This document shows, piece after piece, positions 8,261 through 16,457 of a stretch of 64,000 nt of DNA (position 1 is its first letter; each line of letters begins with the position of its first letter). The stretch is from Bacteroidota bacterium (GTDB lineage Bacteria > Bacteroidota > Bacteroidia > Bacteroidales > Porphyromonadaceae). The stretch is taken from positions 248,001-312,000 of the forward strand of contig JAEWWU010000013.1 of NCBI GenBank assembly GCA_023396255.1, given 5' to 3'. The notes under the pieces are model-generated. The model saw only the letters and a program-made list of their open reading frames with translations, did no database searches and was not told the origin of the DNA. Made by a program: the position numbers and the translations under genes.

Positions 8261-9718
8261 TCAATCAATAAAAATAAGTTGGTTGGGTGGTAATTTTCTG
8301 TCTTTCTCTGTGGGGGCAACGGTTTTCTTTGCAAGTGTAGCAGTTGTAGCTTTTTTGTCGGAGACGGTCTTATTTTCTTTCGTCATCGTTATTTGGACTT
8401 GCCCACTTCCGGGAACGGACATTATGAAACCGGACAGTTCAATCTCGTCGGATGGGTTGAGTCTCGACAGTTCGAAGCCGCCGTCTGCAGATGTAACTAC
8501 CTCCTTATTGCTCCCGACTACCTTTATGGCAGCGCCTACGATTGGTAAACCGTTAGCACCATACACGAAGCCCTTCAGATTGATGTTTTTTTCGTCTTGC
8601 TTATTACTGTTCAGTTTAATTAGAAAACTTTCGTTTAGATAGATAGAAGAGGCTTCCTGCACATTGACATACTCTGTGGTATCAGTGGTATTCACGTCGA
8701 GCTTGTCAATAGATTTCACTTCAACACTGCCTACAATGTTTTCACTGTCTTGCTTTGTCTGCTGCACGGCAACCGTATCGCCAATTGCTGTTTGAGATGT
8801 ATTCCCCTTTATGGTATGCTTTAGCTCATCCATATTATTTTTAGGAAGGTAAGTGACATTGGTCACAGTGCGTGCATTCATTGCGAACGCAAGTGCTATG
8901 ATTGGCAGGATAAACAATGCCTTGTACGTTTTCTTATCGGATGATTTGGATTTTGACATCATAGTAATTCTTTTTTTTAGGGTACTGTGACTAAAACTAC
9001 TGGCGGCAGAGTACCCACTGTTGCCGGTAGCTTTTCGGATTAATAGATATTGATATTGACGCGCATTAATCCCTTTAGAGAGCACAGCTAAGTCGGCCTG
9101 ATATTCGTGTATTGCACGCAAGTCTATGCGGAGCATCCAAATTGCAGGATTGAACCATTGCAGGGCTGTGAGAATGTCGGTTAGAATCACATCCACCGTG
9201 TGTAGATGGGTGATATGTCCACGTTCGTGTGCGAGAATTGCCACATCGTTTTCTTCATAATCCTTGCGTGAAAGGATTATGGTTTTATACCAGCTGGAGG
9301 GCGATATTGGCTTGTCTATCACGGCGATACGGACGCCATCGGCTTGACGGAGCAGTTCGCTTTCAGCTATGAGGCAACGAACTCGGCAGATTGAAAGTAG
9401 CATCCGACCCAGGATGAAAGCAAATCCACTCCAATAAAGGATGATTGCCACCGTAATCCACCAAGAATCTGATGGGGAGCCAACAGCAGAAACCGTGGAA
9501 ACAGTTATCGTAGCCTGCGCCACAGGTGCTGCCATCTCAATATTTTCGTGGAAAGTGATGATGCAGAAAGGCAGAATAAAGGCGAGTGTTGCCGTGGAAA
9601 GCAGCACTATCCTATTGAGCCGATGGAATGTTTCCTTCTGCAACAAGAGGCGATAAAACAGATAGAACACAGCTATCCAGCCTCCGACTTTCAGTACATA
9701 GATCAAGAATGCTGCCAT
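8261..9718 (-). CDS. M56 family (BlaR1/MecR1-like) membrane metallopeptidase
   Basis: 485 residues. The N-terminal half has membrane segments at about 5-25, 36-56 and 88-108. The zinc peptidase motif HERGH is at 164-168, with a downstream HEYQAD (204-209) giving further ligands. A fourth segment is near 265-282. The extracytoplasmic C-terminus ends in a carboxypeptidase-regulatory-like beta domain (LKGFVYGANGLPIVGAAIKV). In the BlaR1 family a signal outside the cell triggers the peptidase, which removes the partner repressor. The start codon abuts the blaI-like stop. There is no penicillin-binding domain, so the signal is probably not a beta-lactam. Confidence 0.9.
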   Translation of the reverse strand: MAAFLIYVLKVGGWIAVFYLFYRLLLQKETFHRLNRIVLLSTATLAFILPFCIITFHENIEMAAPVAQATITVSTVSAVGSPSDSWWITVAIILYWSGFAFILGRMLLSICRVRCLIAESELLRQADGVRIAVIDKPISPSSWYKTIILSRKDYEENDVAILAHERGHITHLHTVDVILTDILTALQWFNPAIWMLRIDLRAIHEYQADLAVLSKGINARQYQYLLIRKATGNSGYSAASSFSHSTLKKRITMMSKSKSSDKKTYKALFILPIIALAFAMNARTVTNVTYLPKNNMDELKHTIKGNTSQTAIGDTVAVQQTKQDSENIVGSVEVKSIDKLDVNTTDTTEYVNVQEASSIYLNESFLIKLNSNKQDEKNINLKGFVYGANGLPIVGAAIKVVGSNKEVVTSADGGFELSRLNPSDEIELSGFIMSVPGSGQVQITMTKENKTVSDKKATTATLAKKTVAPTEKDRKLPPNQLIFID

Positions 9719-10093
9719 TTATTTGCTTTGATTGGATTCAATTTGTTTGATGAGTTCTTTCAATTCTTCGACTGTTATCTTTTCTTCTTTGACAAACGAA
9801 GACACAACATTGAAATAAGAGTTGTCGAAGTAGCTCTTTATAACGCCTGCCATACTTGTTTTGCCATACTCTTCCTCGGTAATGGCGGCGAAGTACTGAT
9901 AGGTGTTACCATATTGTTTGTGACTAAGGAAGCCTTTTCTTTCGAGCATACGCACGATAGTGGAAAGGGTATTGAAGTGGGGGCGTGGCTCGTGGTAGTG
10001 TTCTTGCAGTTCGCGCACGAACATAGGCCCGTATTGCCAATACAAATCCATTATTTCGCGTTCCTTGTTTGTTAGTTTCTTCATTTTGCCCAC
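9719..10093 (-). CDS. BlaI/MecI family transcriptional repressor
   Basis: 124 residues with the Penicillinase_R winged-helix fold: LTNKEREIMDLYWQYGPMFV, then the recognition region PHFNTLSTIVRMLERKGFLS, then a dimerisation helix region ending in a Lys/Glu-rich coiled segment. The usual job is to repress its own operon until cleaved by the M56 partner, whose start codon directly follows its stop. Two starts are possible (10093 or 10084, MKKL). The promoter and an overlapping dyad lie just upstream. Its target genes beyond this pair are unknown. Confidence 0.92.
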   Translation of the reverse strand: MGKMKKLTNKEREIMDLYWQYGPMFVRELQEHYHEPRPHFNTLSTIVRMLERKGFLSHKQYGNTYQYFAAITEEEYGKTSMAGVIKSYFDNSYFNVVSSFVKEEKITVEELKELIKQIESNQSK

Positions 10094-10144
10094 GATTAAA
10101 CTATTTTTTATACTTAATTATCAATGCGTCGTCAAATATCTGCG

Positions 10145-10175
10145 CAAATGTAACTATAATCTTATACATATGCAA
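10145..10175 (-). promoter_or_regulatory. Promoter of the BlaI/M56 operon
   Basis: On the minus strand a TTG (+ strand CAA 10173-10175) is followed by 20 bases and TACATTTG (+ strand CAAATGTA 10145-10152). This matches the Bacteroidetes sigma consensus TTTG-N19/20-TAnnTTTG. It lies about 50 bases before the gene start. Confidence 0.75.
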
Positions 10176-10191
10176 CTAAGAAATTTAGTTA
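10172..10191. promoter_or_regulatory. Candidate BlaI-family operator dyad
   Basis: GCAACTAAGAAATTTAGTTA holds the inverted arms AACTAA (10174-10179) and TTAGTT (10185-10190). It overlaps the -33 element of the promoter, where a repressor would block polymerase. A further TGTA...TACA pair (10150-10169) lies over the -7 side. Assignment to BlaI is inference. Confidence 0.45.
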
Positions 10192-10290
10192 CAGTAGTGC
10201 AATAATATTTGATAACAGACTATTGGGCGGTGTTGCATTTGTGTGGGCAAATTATTCCCCTTGAAAGAAAGCTCGATTAGTTCTTTTTTT

Positions 10291-10402
10291 TGGGGGCATT
10301 TGTAGGGAACTAATCAGGGATTTGCAGGGAATTATTCGGATAATAATTCCCTACTAATTTTTCTTTTGTCCAACATAATTTTTGGCAGTTCCCTGCAAAT
10401 TT
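10291..10402 (-). repeat. Dispersed repeat copy A (minus orientation, arm isomer 2)
   Basis: Read on the minus strand it contains TTGGACAAAAGAAAA, the palindrome AGGGAATTATTATCCGAATA followed by ATTCCC, and an arm TGCAAATCCCTGATTAGTTC. It belongs to the five-copy family described in the findings, in the same arm orientation as copy E. It sits in the 527-base gap between the blaI-like gene and the DUF1573 gene. Confidence 0.8.
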
Positions 10403-10557
10403 TATCAGAGGTTTTTATAATCGAATAGCGGACGACACAAGAGCTCCAATCTCTCAACTCTGCTTTGAAAACCGTTTTTGCCAATAAACAAAGAAACGGA
10501 TGGGCTCTTTGGACGTAACTACTCTACGTAAAGGAGTGCCAATTTGAATAAAAGAAT

Positions 10558-10565
10558 TATATTTG
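10558..10565 (+). promoter_or_regulatory. Possible -7 element for the DUF1573 gene
   Basis: TATATTTG matches the Bacteroidetes -7 box TAnnTTTG, 70 bases before the likely ATG at 10636. No good TTTG was found 19-21 bases upstream, so this is weak. Confidence 0.35.
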
Positions 10566-10635
10566 CCCTTGTGTAGTATGTACACACTATATATTTAGGT
10601 GTCTTAGGATACATTATAGAATGAAAGGGAAAAGT

Positions 10636-11031
10636 ATGAAAAAGTTTTTTTGTTTGCTCGTTACGATGGTTTTTGTGGCTGTGACAGTGGCTCAAGCACA
10701 AGACAAAAACAAAAGCGTTGTTACCGAAATATCGGCAGAGGAAACCGAATATGATTTTGGCACCATAAAAGAGGTCAATGGACCGGTATCTCACGTTTTT
10801 AAAGTGAAGAATACGGGCAAAGCCCCTCTGGTAATTGTCCGCGTGGCAGCCTCTTGTGGTTGTACCAAACCGGAATTCGATACCGAACCTATCGCTCCCG
10901 GTAAAGAGGGTAAGATAAAGGTGACCTACAATCCGGCAGGGCGTCCCGGTCAGTTTGTAAAAACCATTTCGGTTTACAGCAACGGCAAAGACGGTGCCTT
11001 TATTTTGCGAATAAAGGGAGTGGTAGAGTAA
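10636..11031 (+). CDS. DUF1573 domain protein, secreted
   Basis: 131 residues from ATG 10636; an in-frame ATG at 10621 gives five more residues but a poorer signal peptide. The signal peptide MKKFFCLLVTMVFVAVTVAQ ends at AQA-Q. The mature part is one DUF1573 immunoglobulin-like domain: YDFGTIKEVNGPVSHVFKVK, NTGKAPLVIVRVAASCGCTK and IAPGKEGKIKVTYNPAGRPG. The paired Cys-Gly-Cys is typical of the family. The function is unknown; such domains are common in Bacteroidetes envelopes. A longer paralogue follows, separated by a terminator. Confidence 0.88.
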   Translation: MKKFFCLLVTMVFVAVTVAQAQDKNKSVVTEISAEETEYDFGTIKEVNGPVSHVFKVKNTGKAPLVIVRVAASCGCTKPEFDTEPIAPGKEGKIKVTYNPAGRPGQFVKTISVYSNGKDGAFILRIKGVVE

Positions 11032-11191
11032 GGGGTCCGTAGCGGGGGCTCTCCTCCTCAGGCGTTCCCATTTCTCGCGAAAAAGAGGGGCGCAAGGGTC
11101 TCTCTTGGGAGGCTTGGTTCTCAACGTTAGAGGCTTATATTGGAAAAGGGAGAACAGGTTTTTCAAAATATAATAATAAGTACAAATGACG

Positions 11192-11240
11192 CAAAAGGCT
11201 GTACCAGAGGTTTTCCCCCTTGAGGCAGCCTTTTGTATAT
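11192..11240 (+). terminator. Terminator between the two DUF1573 genes
   Basis: CAAAAGGCTG (11192-11201) pairs with CAGCCTTTTG (11226-11235). The stem is 10 bp with a 24-base loop. The trailing T run is short, so efficiency is uncertain. Confidence 0.6.
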
Positions 11241-11268
11241 TGTGCAAACTGTATTATTAGTTTGTGAT

Positions 11269-12372
11269 ATGAGACGAAGAATTTTTTTCTATACTTGGGC
11301 CCTCTTGATGGGTGTTGGTGGGTTGTTGGCGCAAGACAATTTGCGGTTTATTGATCCTTCTTTGGCAGCGCACAATTTCGGAATTATAGCCGAGGAGCGA
11401 GGCAAGGTACAGCACACGTTTGTTTTGCGCAACGAGTCGCAAAAACCCTTCGTGATTACTCGGGTGGCAGTTGATTGCGGTTGCACAACTCCTCAATGGG
11501 AGCAAGATGCCATAGCGCCAGGGGCGGAAACCCGTGTATCTGTCACCTTTGACCCGTTGGGGAGACCCGGAACTTTTGTCAAGTATATCCGTGTTTACAA
11601 CAATTTAACGGCAGCACCCATCGAGTTGAGCATTAAGGGGAATGTGTCTATGGCGGGGAGTACGCACACAACTGACGCCCTCTACCGCCAATCGATCGGA
11701 GGGGTGCAGGTGAGCAACAGTGAGCTGCACTTTCCCATTGTGGTTGCCGGAGCGGAGTATGTGTCTCGCTTTGTGGTCAATAATCCCACGCAAGAGCCGG
11801 TAGAGGTTTTCTTGATGGGAGTTCCTGCTTACTTGACTGTGAGTAAGGAGCATTTTGTATTGCAACCCCAAGAGCCGGAAGAGATTTTTGTCACCACACG
11901 AGTTTCGGACGAAACCCCCAAAGGGCTGCTCAAGGAATTTATTCAGGTAAAAGTGTTGTCCGGATCCGGTGAGGAGAGCATTGGAGGTATTTTGAGCATA
12001 GTGCCCTCGGTGCCTCGTTTCGAAGAGGGTAAGTTGTATGGAAGGGCTTCTTTGGAAACCTATATCAAACTCAAAGAATCCGATGTAAACAATGCTCAAC
12101 GCATAAGTGGGGAGATTCCCATCGAGAACGAGGGAGAGGGAACCTTGGACCTTTTCTCCGTAACGAGCGAGGATGCCGCCTTGACGGTAACCGAATATAC
12201 CCCTTCCATAGCCCCGGGAGAGAGAGGTTCTATTCGATACGAGATAGATTTACAGCATCTGCTCCGAGAAAAAAGAGGGTTACAGGGCAACGTAACGGTC
12301 GTATTGAACGACTATCAAGCCCCTATGCGCAAAATCAAATTGGTATTGCCGGCTACCTCAACCAAGCAATAA
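11269..12372 (+). CDS. DUF1573 domain protein, longer paralogue
   Basis: 367 residues from ATG 11269. An in-frame ATG at 11233 lies inside the terminator hairpin and is rejected. A signal peptide (MRRRIFFYTWALLMGVGGLL, then AQ) is followed by a DUF1573 domain (about 25-120) with HNFGIIAEERGKVQHTFVLR, VAVDCGCTTPQWEQ and DPLGRPGTFVKYIRVYNN. Two further Ig-like segments (about 135-360) repeat the same beta pattern without the Cys-Gly-Cys. It is a duplicated and extended relative of the upstream gene. The role is unknown; location is periplasmic or cell surface. Confidence 0.85.
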   Translation: MRRRIFFYTWALLMGVGGLLAQDNLRFIDPSLAAHNFGIIAEERGKVQHTFVLRNESQKPFVITRVAVDCGCTTPQWEQDAIAPGAETRVSVTFDPLGRPGTFVKYIRVYNNLTAAPIELSIKGNVSMAGSTHTTDALYRQSIGGVQVSNSELHFPIVVAGAEYVSRFVVNNPTQEPVEVFLMGVPAYLTVSKEHFVLQPQEPEEIFVTTRVSDETPKGLLKEFIQVKVLSGSGEESIGGILSIVPSVPRFEEGKLYGRASLETYIKLKESDVNNAQRISGEIPIENEGEGTLDLFSVTSEDAALTVTEYTPSIAPGERGSIRYEIDLQHLLREKRGLQGNVTVVLNDYQAPMRKIKLVLPATSTKQ

Positions 12373-12445
12373 TCGGATATTACTCTCTGTAGAGGCGGGA
12401 GAGGTTTGCTTTGATGTTGATGTTTTTTTGAATAAAAATAAGTCT

Positions 12446-13543
12446 ATGGTCCAAATGGAACATCCCGAAAACGATCCTCGTTATGCCGGTCTCAAGGTAA
12501 ACGAGGGGGTCGCCAAGCAACCTATGGTAAGCCCCTATTTTAAGCGTCGAGTGCGCAAAGAACTGTCCGTGCCGGAGTATGTCGATGCCATTATTCACGG
12601 TAATCGCACTTTTCTCAGTCAAGCAGTAACGTTGGTCGAGAGTACTTTGCCGGAACATCAGGAAAAGGCCCAAGCAATTATTGAAGGGTGCTTGCCCTAC
12701 TCGGGTCGCTCTATGCGTATAGGCATCACCGGGGTTCCCGGTGCCGGGAAGAGTACGTCCATCGATGCCTTTGGAATGCACCTTGTTAAGCAAGGGCGTC
12801 GTTTGGCTGTATTGGCAATAGATCCAAGCAGTGAAGTATCGAAAGGGAGTATTTTGGGAGATAAGACCCGAATGGAACGCCTTTCACGCGAGCTCAACGC
12901 CTTTATTCGTCCCAGTGCAGCCGGTAATTCGCTCGGAGGAGTGGCACGCAAAACGCGTGAAACGATTGTGTTGTGCGAGGCTGCCGGCTTCGATACCGTT
13001 TTTGTAGAAACCGTAGGGGTGGGGCAGAGCGAAACGGCTGTGCACTCTATGGTGGACTTTTTTCTTTTGATTCAACTTGCCGGTACCGGCGATGAGCTGC
13101 AAGGTATCAAGCGAGGAATTATGGAAATGGCAGATGGGATCATCATCAACAAAGCCGATGGCGACAACATTGACCGGGCCAACTTGGCAGCTTCGCACTT
13201 TCGCAATGCGTTGCATCTTTTTCCCGAAACCGCTTCGGGTTGGGAACCTAAGGTGCTGACCTACTCGGGGTATTATGGAATAGGAATCAAGGATATTTTC
13301 GATATGATCGACAAGTATCGCCATTTTACCCAGGAGAGCGGATACTTCGAGGCCAACCGCCGTCGGCAGGCCAAGTATTGGATGTATGAAGCCGTAAATG
13401 ATGCTTTGAGAAGCTCCTTCTACGGCAATGTCGGGGTTAAGGATCTAACGCAAGCGGTAGAGGCGCAGGTTCTGGAGAATAAGATAACTCCGTTTGTGGG
13501 AGCACACCGCCTTTTAGAGGCTTATTACGAATCATTCAAATAA
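12446..13543 (+). CDS. meaB: MeaB/ArgK-type G3E GTPase, methylmalonyl-CoA mutase chaperone
   Basis: 365 residues from ATG 12446; a TTG at 12428 and an ATG at 12455 are alternatives. The P-loop GVPGAGKS is at about 96-103, followed by AIDPSSEVSKGSILGDKTRM, the VGVGQSE Switch III-like motif, and NKADGDN as the base-specificity motif. MeaB loads and protects adenosylcobalamin on methylmalonyl-CoA mutase, used in succinate-propionate metabolism of Bacteroidetes. The mutase genes are not in the window. It is followed closely by the small acidic gene. Confidence 0.93.
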   Translation: MVQMEHPENDPRYAGLKVNEGVAKQPMVSPYFKRRVRKELSVPEYVDAIIHGNRTFLSQAVTLVESTLPEHQEKAQAIIEGCLPYSGRSMRIGITGVPGAGKSTSIDAFGMHLVKQGRRLAVLAIDPSSEVSKGSILGDKTRMERLSRELNAFIRPSAAGNSLGGVARKTRETIVLCEAAGFDTVFVETVGVGQSETAVHSMVDFFLLIQLAGTGDELQGIKRGIMEMADGIIINKADGDNIDRANLAASHFRNALHLFPETASGWEPKVLTYSGYYGIGIKDIFDMIDKYRHFTQESGYFEANRRRQAKYWMYEAVNDALRSSFYGNVGVKDLTQAVEAQVLENKITPFVGAHRLLEAYYESFK

Positions 13544-13561
13544 AGACATACCTATATTACT

Positions 13562-13903
13562 ATGAGCCAAAAGAACCCTACTATGCTTTATGACGACGAG
13601 GATGCAATTGCTTTTATCCGTAAAAACATCGCACCCGAGTTGGCAGCCAAGTTATCTGAAGACGATCTTTATTACTTTTTGGATCTTATTGCCGAATACT
13701 ACCAAAATTCGGGATTGGTGGGAGACTATATAGAAGAGCCACAGGAGGACGAAGACGTTTTTGTGGACGAAGAGGATATGAGCCGCTTCATTATTACTAA
13801 TGCTCAAAAAGACAGTATAGGCTCTTTTACCCAAGAGGAGATTTTGAGTATTGTTTCGGCAGAATTGGATTATTGCGAATCCATCGGGCTGATGGAAGAA
13901 TAA
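13562..13903 (+). CDS. Conserved acidic hypothetical protein
   Basis: 113 residues, highly acidic (EEPQEDEDVFVDEEDMSRFI), with no signal peptide or membrane segment. It is largely predicted helical: AIAFIRKNIAPELAAKLSED, then SIGSFTQEEILSIVSAELDY. I do not recognise a functional family. It is sandwiched between meaB (18 bases before) and trmB (9 bases after), so it is co-transcribed. The acidic surface suggests a protein-binding role, but that is only inference. Confidence 0.8.
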   Translation: MSQKNPTMLYDDEDAIAFIRKNIAPELAAKLSEDDLYYFLDLIAEYYQNSGLVGDYIEEPQEDEDVFVDEEDMSRFIITNAQKDSIGSFTQEEILSIVSAELDYCESIGLMEE

Positions 13904-13912
13904 TTCCCTCTT

Positions 13913-14713
13913 ATGGCTAAGAAGAAACTGAAACGATTTGCCGACAACCGGCAAAACCCATTGGTGCACGAATTTCCTTACAGCCTTCTCACCGAGCAGG
14001 GATGTCCTGTGCGAGGGAAGTGGGCTTCGGAAGTATTCTCCAACGAGAACCCCATTGTGCTGGAATTAGGGTGTGGTAAGGGCGAATATACCGTGGCGTT
14101 GGCGCAGCAAGATGCCGAGCGCAATTTCATTGGGGTCGATCGCAAAGGAGCCCGTTTGTGGACCGGCGCAACGCAGGCTTTACAAGGGCAAATGCCCAAC
14201 GTGGCGTTTGTGCGTACCGATATTCACTTGATTCGCAAAATTTTTGCTCCGGGAGAGGTCGATGAGTTGTGGATCACCTTCCCTGATCCGCAAATGAAGA
14301 AAACACGTGCAAGGCTGTTGTCTTCGGTATTCTTCTCTCTATATACCTCTTTCTTGAAGCCGGGGGGAATTATACACCTCAAAACGGACAGCAATTTTTT
14401 GTACACCTATACGCAGTGGTTGCTTTGTGCCAACGGCATAGAACCCCTTGCCGATACCAATGACCTCTATGCTGCAGACAATGCCCAACGCATAGGGGTG
14501 CCCCACGTGCTTACCTTTTACGAAAGACAATGGTTGCTGCGAGGAAAAAGCATCAAATATCTGCGTTTCGCTCTGCCTCACTTGGAGCGTTTTGTGGAAC
14601 CCGAGAGTGAGCCGGAGCACGATGACTACACGGCAATGACCCGTGTAGATTCGCAGTTGCTCGACTCGGTTGATGCTTTTTTCACTCCTAAGGAGGACGA
14701 ACCAACAGAATAA
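13913..14713 (+). CDS. trmB: tRNA (guanine-N7)-methyltransferase
   Basis: 266 residues. TrmB methylates G46 in the variable loop of tRNAs using S-adenosylmethionine. The SAM-binding motif LELGCGKGEYT is at about 50-60, followed by FIGVDRKGARLW. The catalytic and tRNA-binding motif WITFPDPQMKKTRARLLS matches the family signature (FPDPW/QxKxRH-type), and the later HLKTDS is also conserved. The C-terminal 40 residues are acidic and extend beyond the usual bacterial length. It lies in a run of co-oriented genes. Confidence 0.94.
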   Translation: MAKKKLKRFADNRQNPLVHEFPYSLLTEQGCPVRGKWASEVFSNENPIVLELGCGKGEYTVALAQQDAERNFIGVDRKGARLWTGATQALQGQMPNVAFVRTDIHLIRKIFAPGEVDELWITFPDPQMKKTRARLLSSVFFSLYTSFLKPGGIIHLKTDSNFLYTYTQWLLCANGIEPLADTNDLYAADNAQRIGVPHVLTFYERQWLLRGKSIKYLRFALPHLERFVEPESEPEHDDYTAMTRVDSQLLDSVDAFFTPKEDEPTE

Positions 14714-14725
14714 GAAAACAGAACT

Positions 14726-15844
14726 ATGACGGTAACAGTAGAACAAATTTTATCGGCTTTGAGCCACGTGCGCTATCCCGGCAAAGAAGGTGATGTCGTT
14801 TCCTTGGGAATGGTGCAGGCACAAGATATTTTGCTCAATGGCCGGGAGGTGACCATTAGGGTACACTTTCCCAAACAGAGAGATCCATTTGCCAAGTCGG
14901 TGGTTAAAGCCATCGAAACAGCCGTTCTGACCTACGTTTCTGCGGATATGGAGGTCAAGGGGCGGGTAACACCGCTCTTTCCCGAGGAGCAGTCGCAGGT
15001 AAAAGAGGAACAACCCCTTCAAGGGGTCCGCAATGTGATTGCCGTATTTTCGGGCAAAGGAGGAGTGGGCAAGAGTACCATTACCGCCAATTTGGCGGTG
15101 GCTTTGGCACGTGCCGGCTATAAAGTAGGGTTGCTGGATGCCGATGTCTATGGTCCGTCGATGCCCAAGATGTTTGCTTGCGAAGATGCCCGTCCTGTTT
15201 TGGCTAAGGTGGGCGGTAAAGACCTCATTGAGCCCATTGAGGTGGAGGCAGGTGTCAAGCTTCTTTCCATTGGCTTTTTTGTAAACCCTGAGCAAGCTCT
15301 TTTGTGGCGAGGTACAATGGCGAGTAATGCGCTTAGTCAGTTGATCAGAGACGGCAATTGGGGTGAGCTGGACTACTTCCTATTAGATATGCCTCCCGGA
15401 ACGGGAGATATCCACTTGACTTTGGTGCAGAATGTTTCTGTGACGGGCGCAGTTGTGGTAACAACGCCACAGCAGGTGGCTTTGGCGGACGCCGTAAAGG
15501 GCATCAATATGTTCCGAGAGGACAACGTCAATGTCCCTGTCTTGGGTTTGGTCGAGAATATGGCTTGGTTTACCCCTGCCGAGTTGCCTCAAAATAAGTA
15601 TTATATCTTTGGGAAAGAGGGTGGAGTGGCTCTGGCCCGAGAAATGGGAATCGAGTTGTTGGGGCAAATTCCTTTGGTGCAGAGTGTATGTGCCTCCGGG
15701 GACGAAGGGCGTCCCATTGCTGCCGATGAAGAGTCGCCCCTAAGGGATGCTTTTGCCTCCTTGGCAAACCGAGTGGTGGCAGCCGTAGAAGAACGTAACC
15801 AAACATTGGCTCCAACGCAAAAGGTGGAGATTACCAAACGGTAG
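14726..15844 (+). CDS. mrp: Mrp/NBP35 family iron-sulfur cluster carrier ATPase
   Basis: 372 residues. An N-terminal MIP18/DUF59 domain (about 1-85) is fused to a ParA-like P-loop ATPase (about 100-350). The deviant Walker A motif FSGKGGVGKST is at about 108-118. Walker B is in YFLLDMPPGTGDIHLTL. These proteins carry Fe-S clusters to target apoproteins in the cytosol. Targets in this window could include the quinolinate synthase NadA, but that is speculation. No CxxC was noted near the C-terminus, as expected for the shorter forms. Confidence 0.93.
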   Translation: MTVTVEQILSALSHVRYPGKEGDVVSLGMVQAQDILLNGREVTIRVHFPKQRDPFAKSVVKAIETAVLTYVSADMEVKGRVTPLFPEEQSQVKEEQPLQGVRNVIAVFSGKGGVGKSTITANLAVALARAGYKVGLLDADVYGPSMPKMFACEDARPVLAKVGGKDLIEPIEVEAGVKLLSIGFFVNPEQALLWRGTMASNALSQLIRDGNWGELDYFLLDMPPGTGDIHLTLVQNVSVTGAVVVTTPQQVALADAVKGINMFREDNVNVPVLGLVENMAWFTPAELPQNKYYIFGKEGGVALAREMGIELLGQIPLVQSVCASGDEGRPIAADEESPLRDAFASLANRVVAAVEERNQTLAPTQKVEITKR

Positions 15845-15997
15845 AGAAAGAGGCAGATACAAAATTTAAAAAGTAATGGAGCGAAAGGGGTATAGAGCCT
15901 TCTTACTCCTAATCGATAGAGATAGAGAAAATAGAATAAGCAGTGGGGATTTGTAGCCACGAGGATTCAAACACTCTGCTTAGTGAATAAGGAAAAA

Positions 15998-16430
15998 GAA
16001 AACAGTAGGTCGGTCTGTCGCTGTTTGGGTACGGAGGCTCTCTTGTGAGGGTGTCTGTACGCCGAAGAGAGGAAAGTCCGGGCAACACAGAGTACCATAC
16101 TTCCTAACAGAAAGCTGTCCGCGAGGGTAGAGTAGCGTAACAGAAAAGAACCGCCCGACCTCAAAGAGGCAACGGAGTTGCTCCTTTGAGTCCATCGACC
16201 GGTCGGGTAAGGGTGAAAAGGCGAGGTAAGAGCTCACCGGCAGCGTGGCAACACGTTTGCGCCGTACGCCTTATGGGTTGCAAGATCAAGTATACCGGCA
16301 ATATCGGGGTTACTCGCTCCGTGCCGGGGGGTAGATTGCTTCAGTTGTGCGGTGACGTACAACGTAGATTAATGACAGACGCTCTGCTTAGGCGGAGGCA
16401 CAGAACCCGGCTTATAGGTCTACTGTTTTC
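15998..16430 (+). ncRNA. rnpB: RNase P RNA (type A)
   Basis: The 5' segment GAAAACAGTAG (15998-16008) pairs with CTACTGTTTTC (16420-16430) to form helix P1. The conserved P4/J3-4 strand GAGAGGAAAGTCCGGGC is at about 16066-16082. The 3' conserved block TTAATGACAGACG and ACAGAACCCGGCTTAT (16401-16416) completes the core. The length, about 433 nt, is slightly above the bacterial type A average. It is the catalytic RNA that matures tRNA 5' ends. Confidence 0.95.
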
Positions 16431-16457
16431 TCCTTATTTTATTGGATACAGATACCG

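Noticed and set aside
7985..8293. Plus-strand 102-residue open frame
   Set aside because: It crosses the 8008-8050 terminator and overlaps the 3' end of the M56 gene; its composition (Leu/Phe/Ser-rich) is not protein-like.
8261..10093. Beta-lactam resistance regulators
   Set aside because: The M56 protein lacks the penicillin-binding sensor domain and no beta-lactamase gene is nearby.
11233..11268. Upstream ATG of the second DUF1573 gene
   Set aside because: It lies in the arm of the terminator hairpin; ATG 11269 starts directly with a signal peptide.
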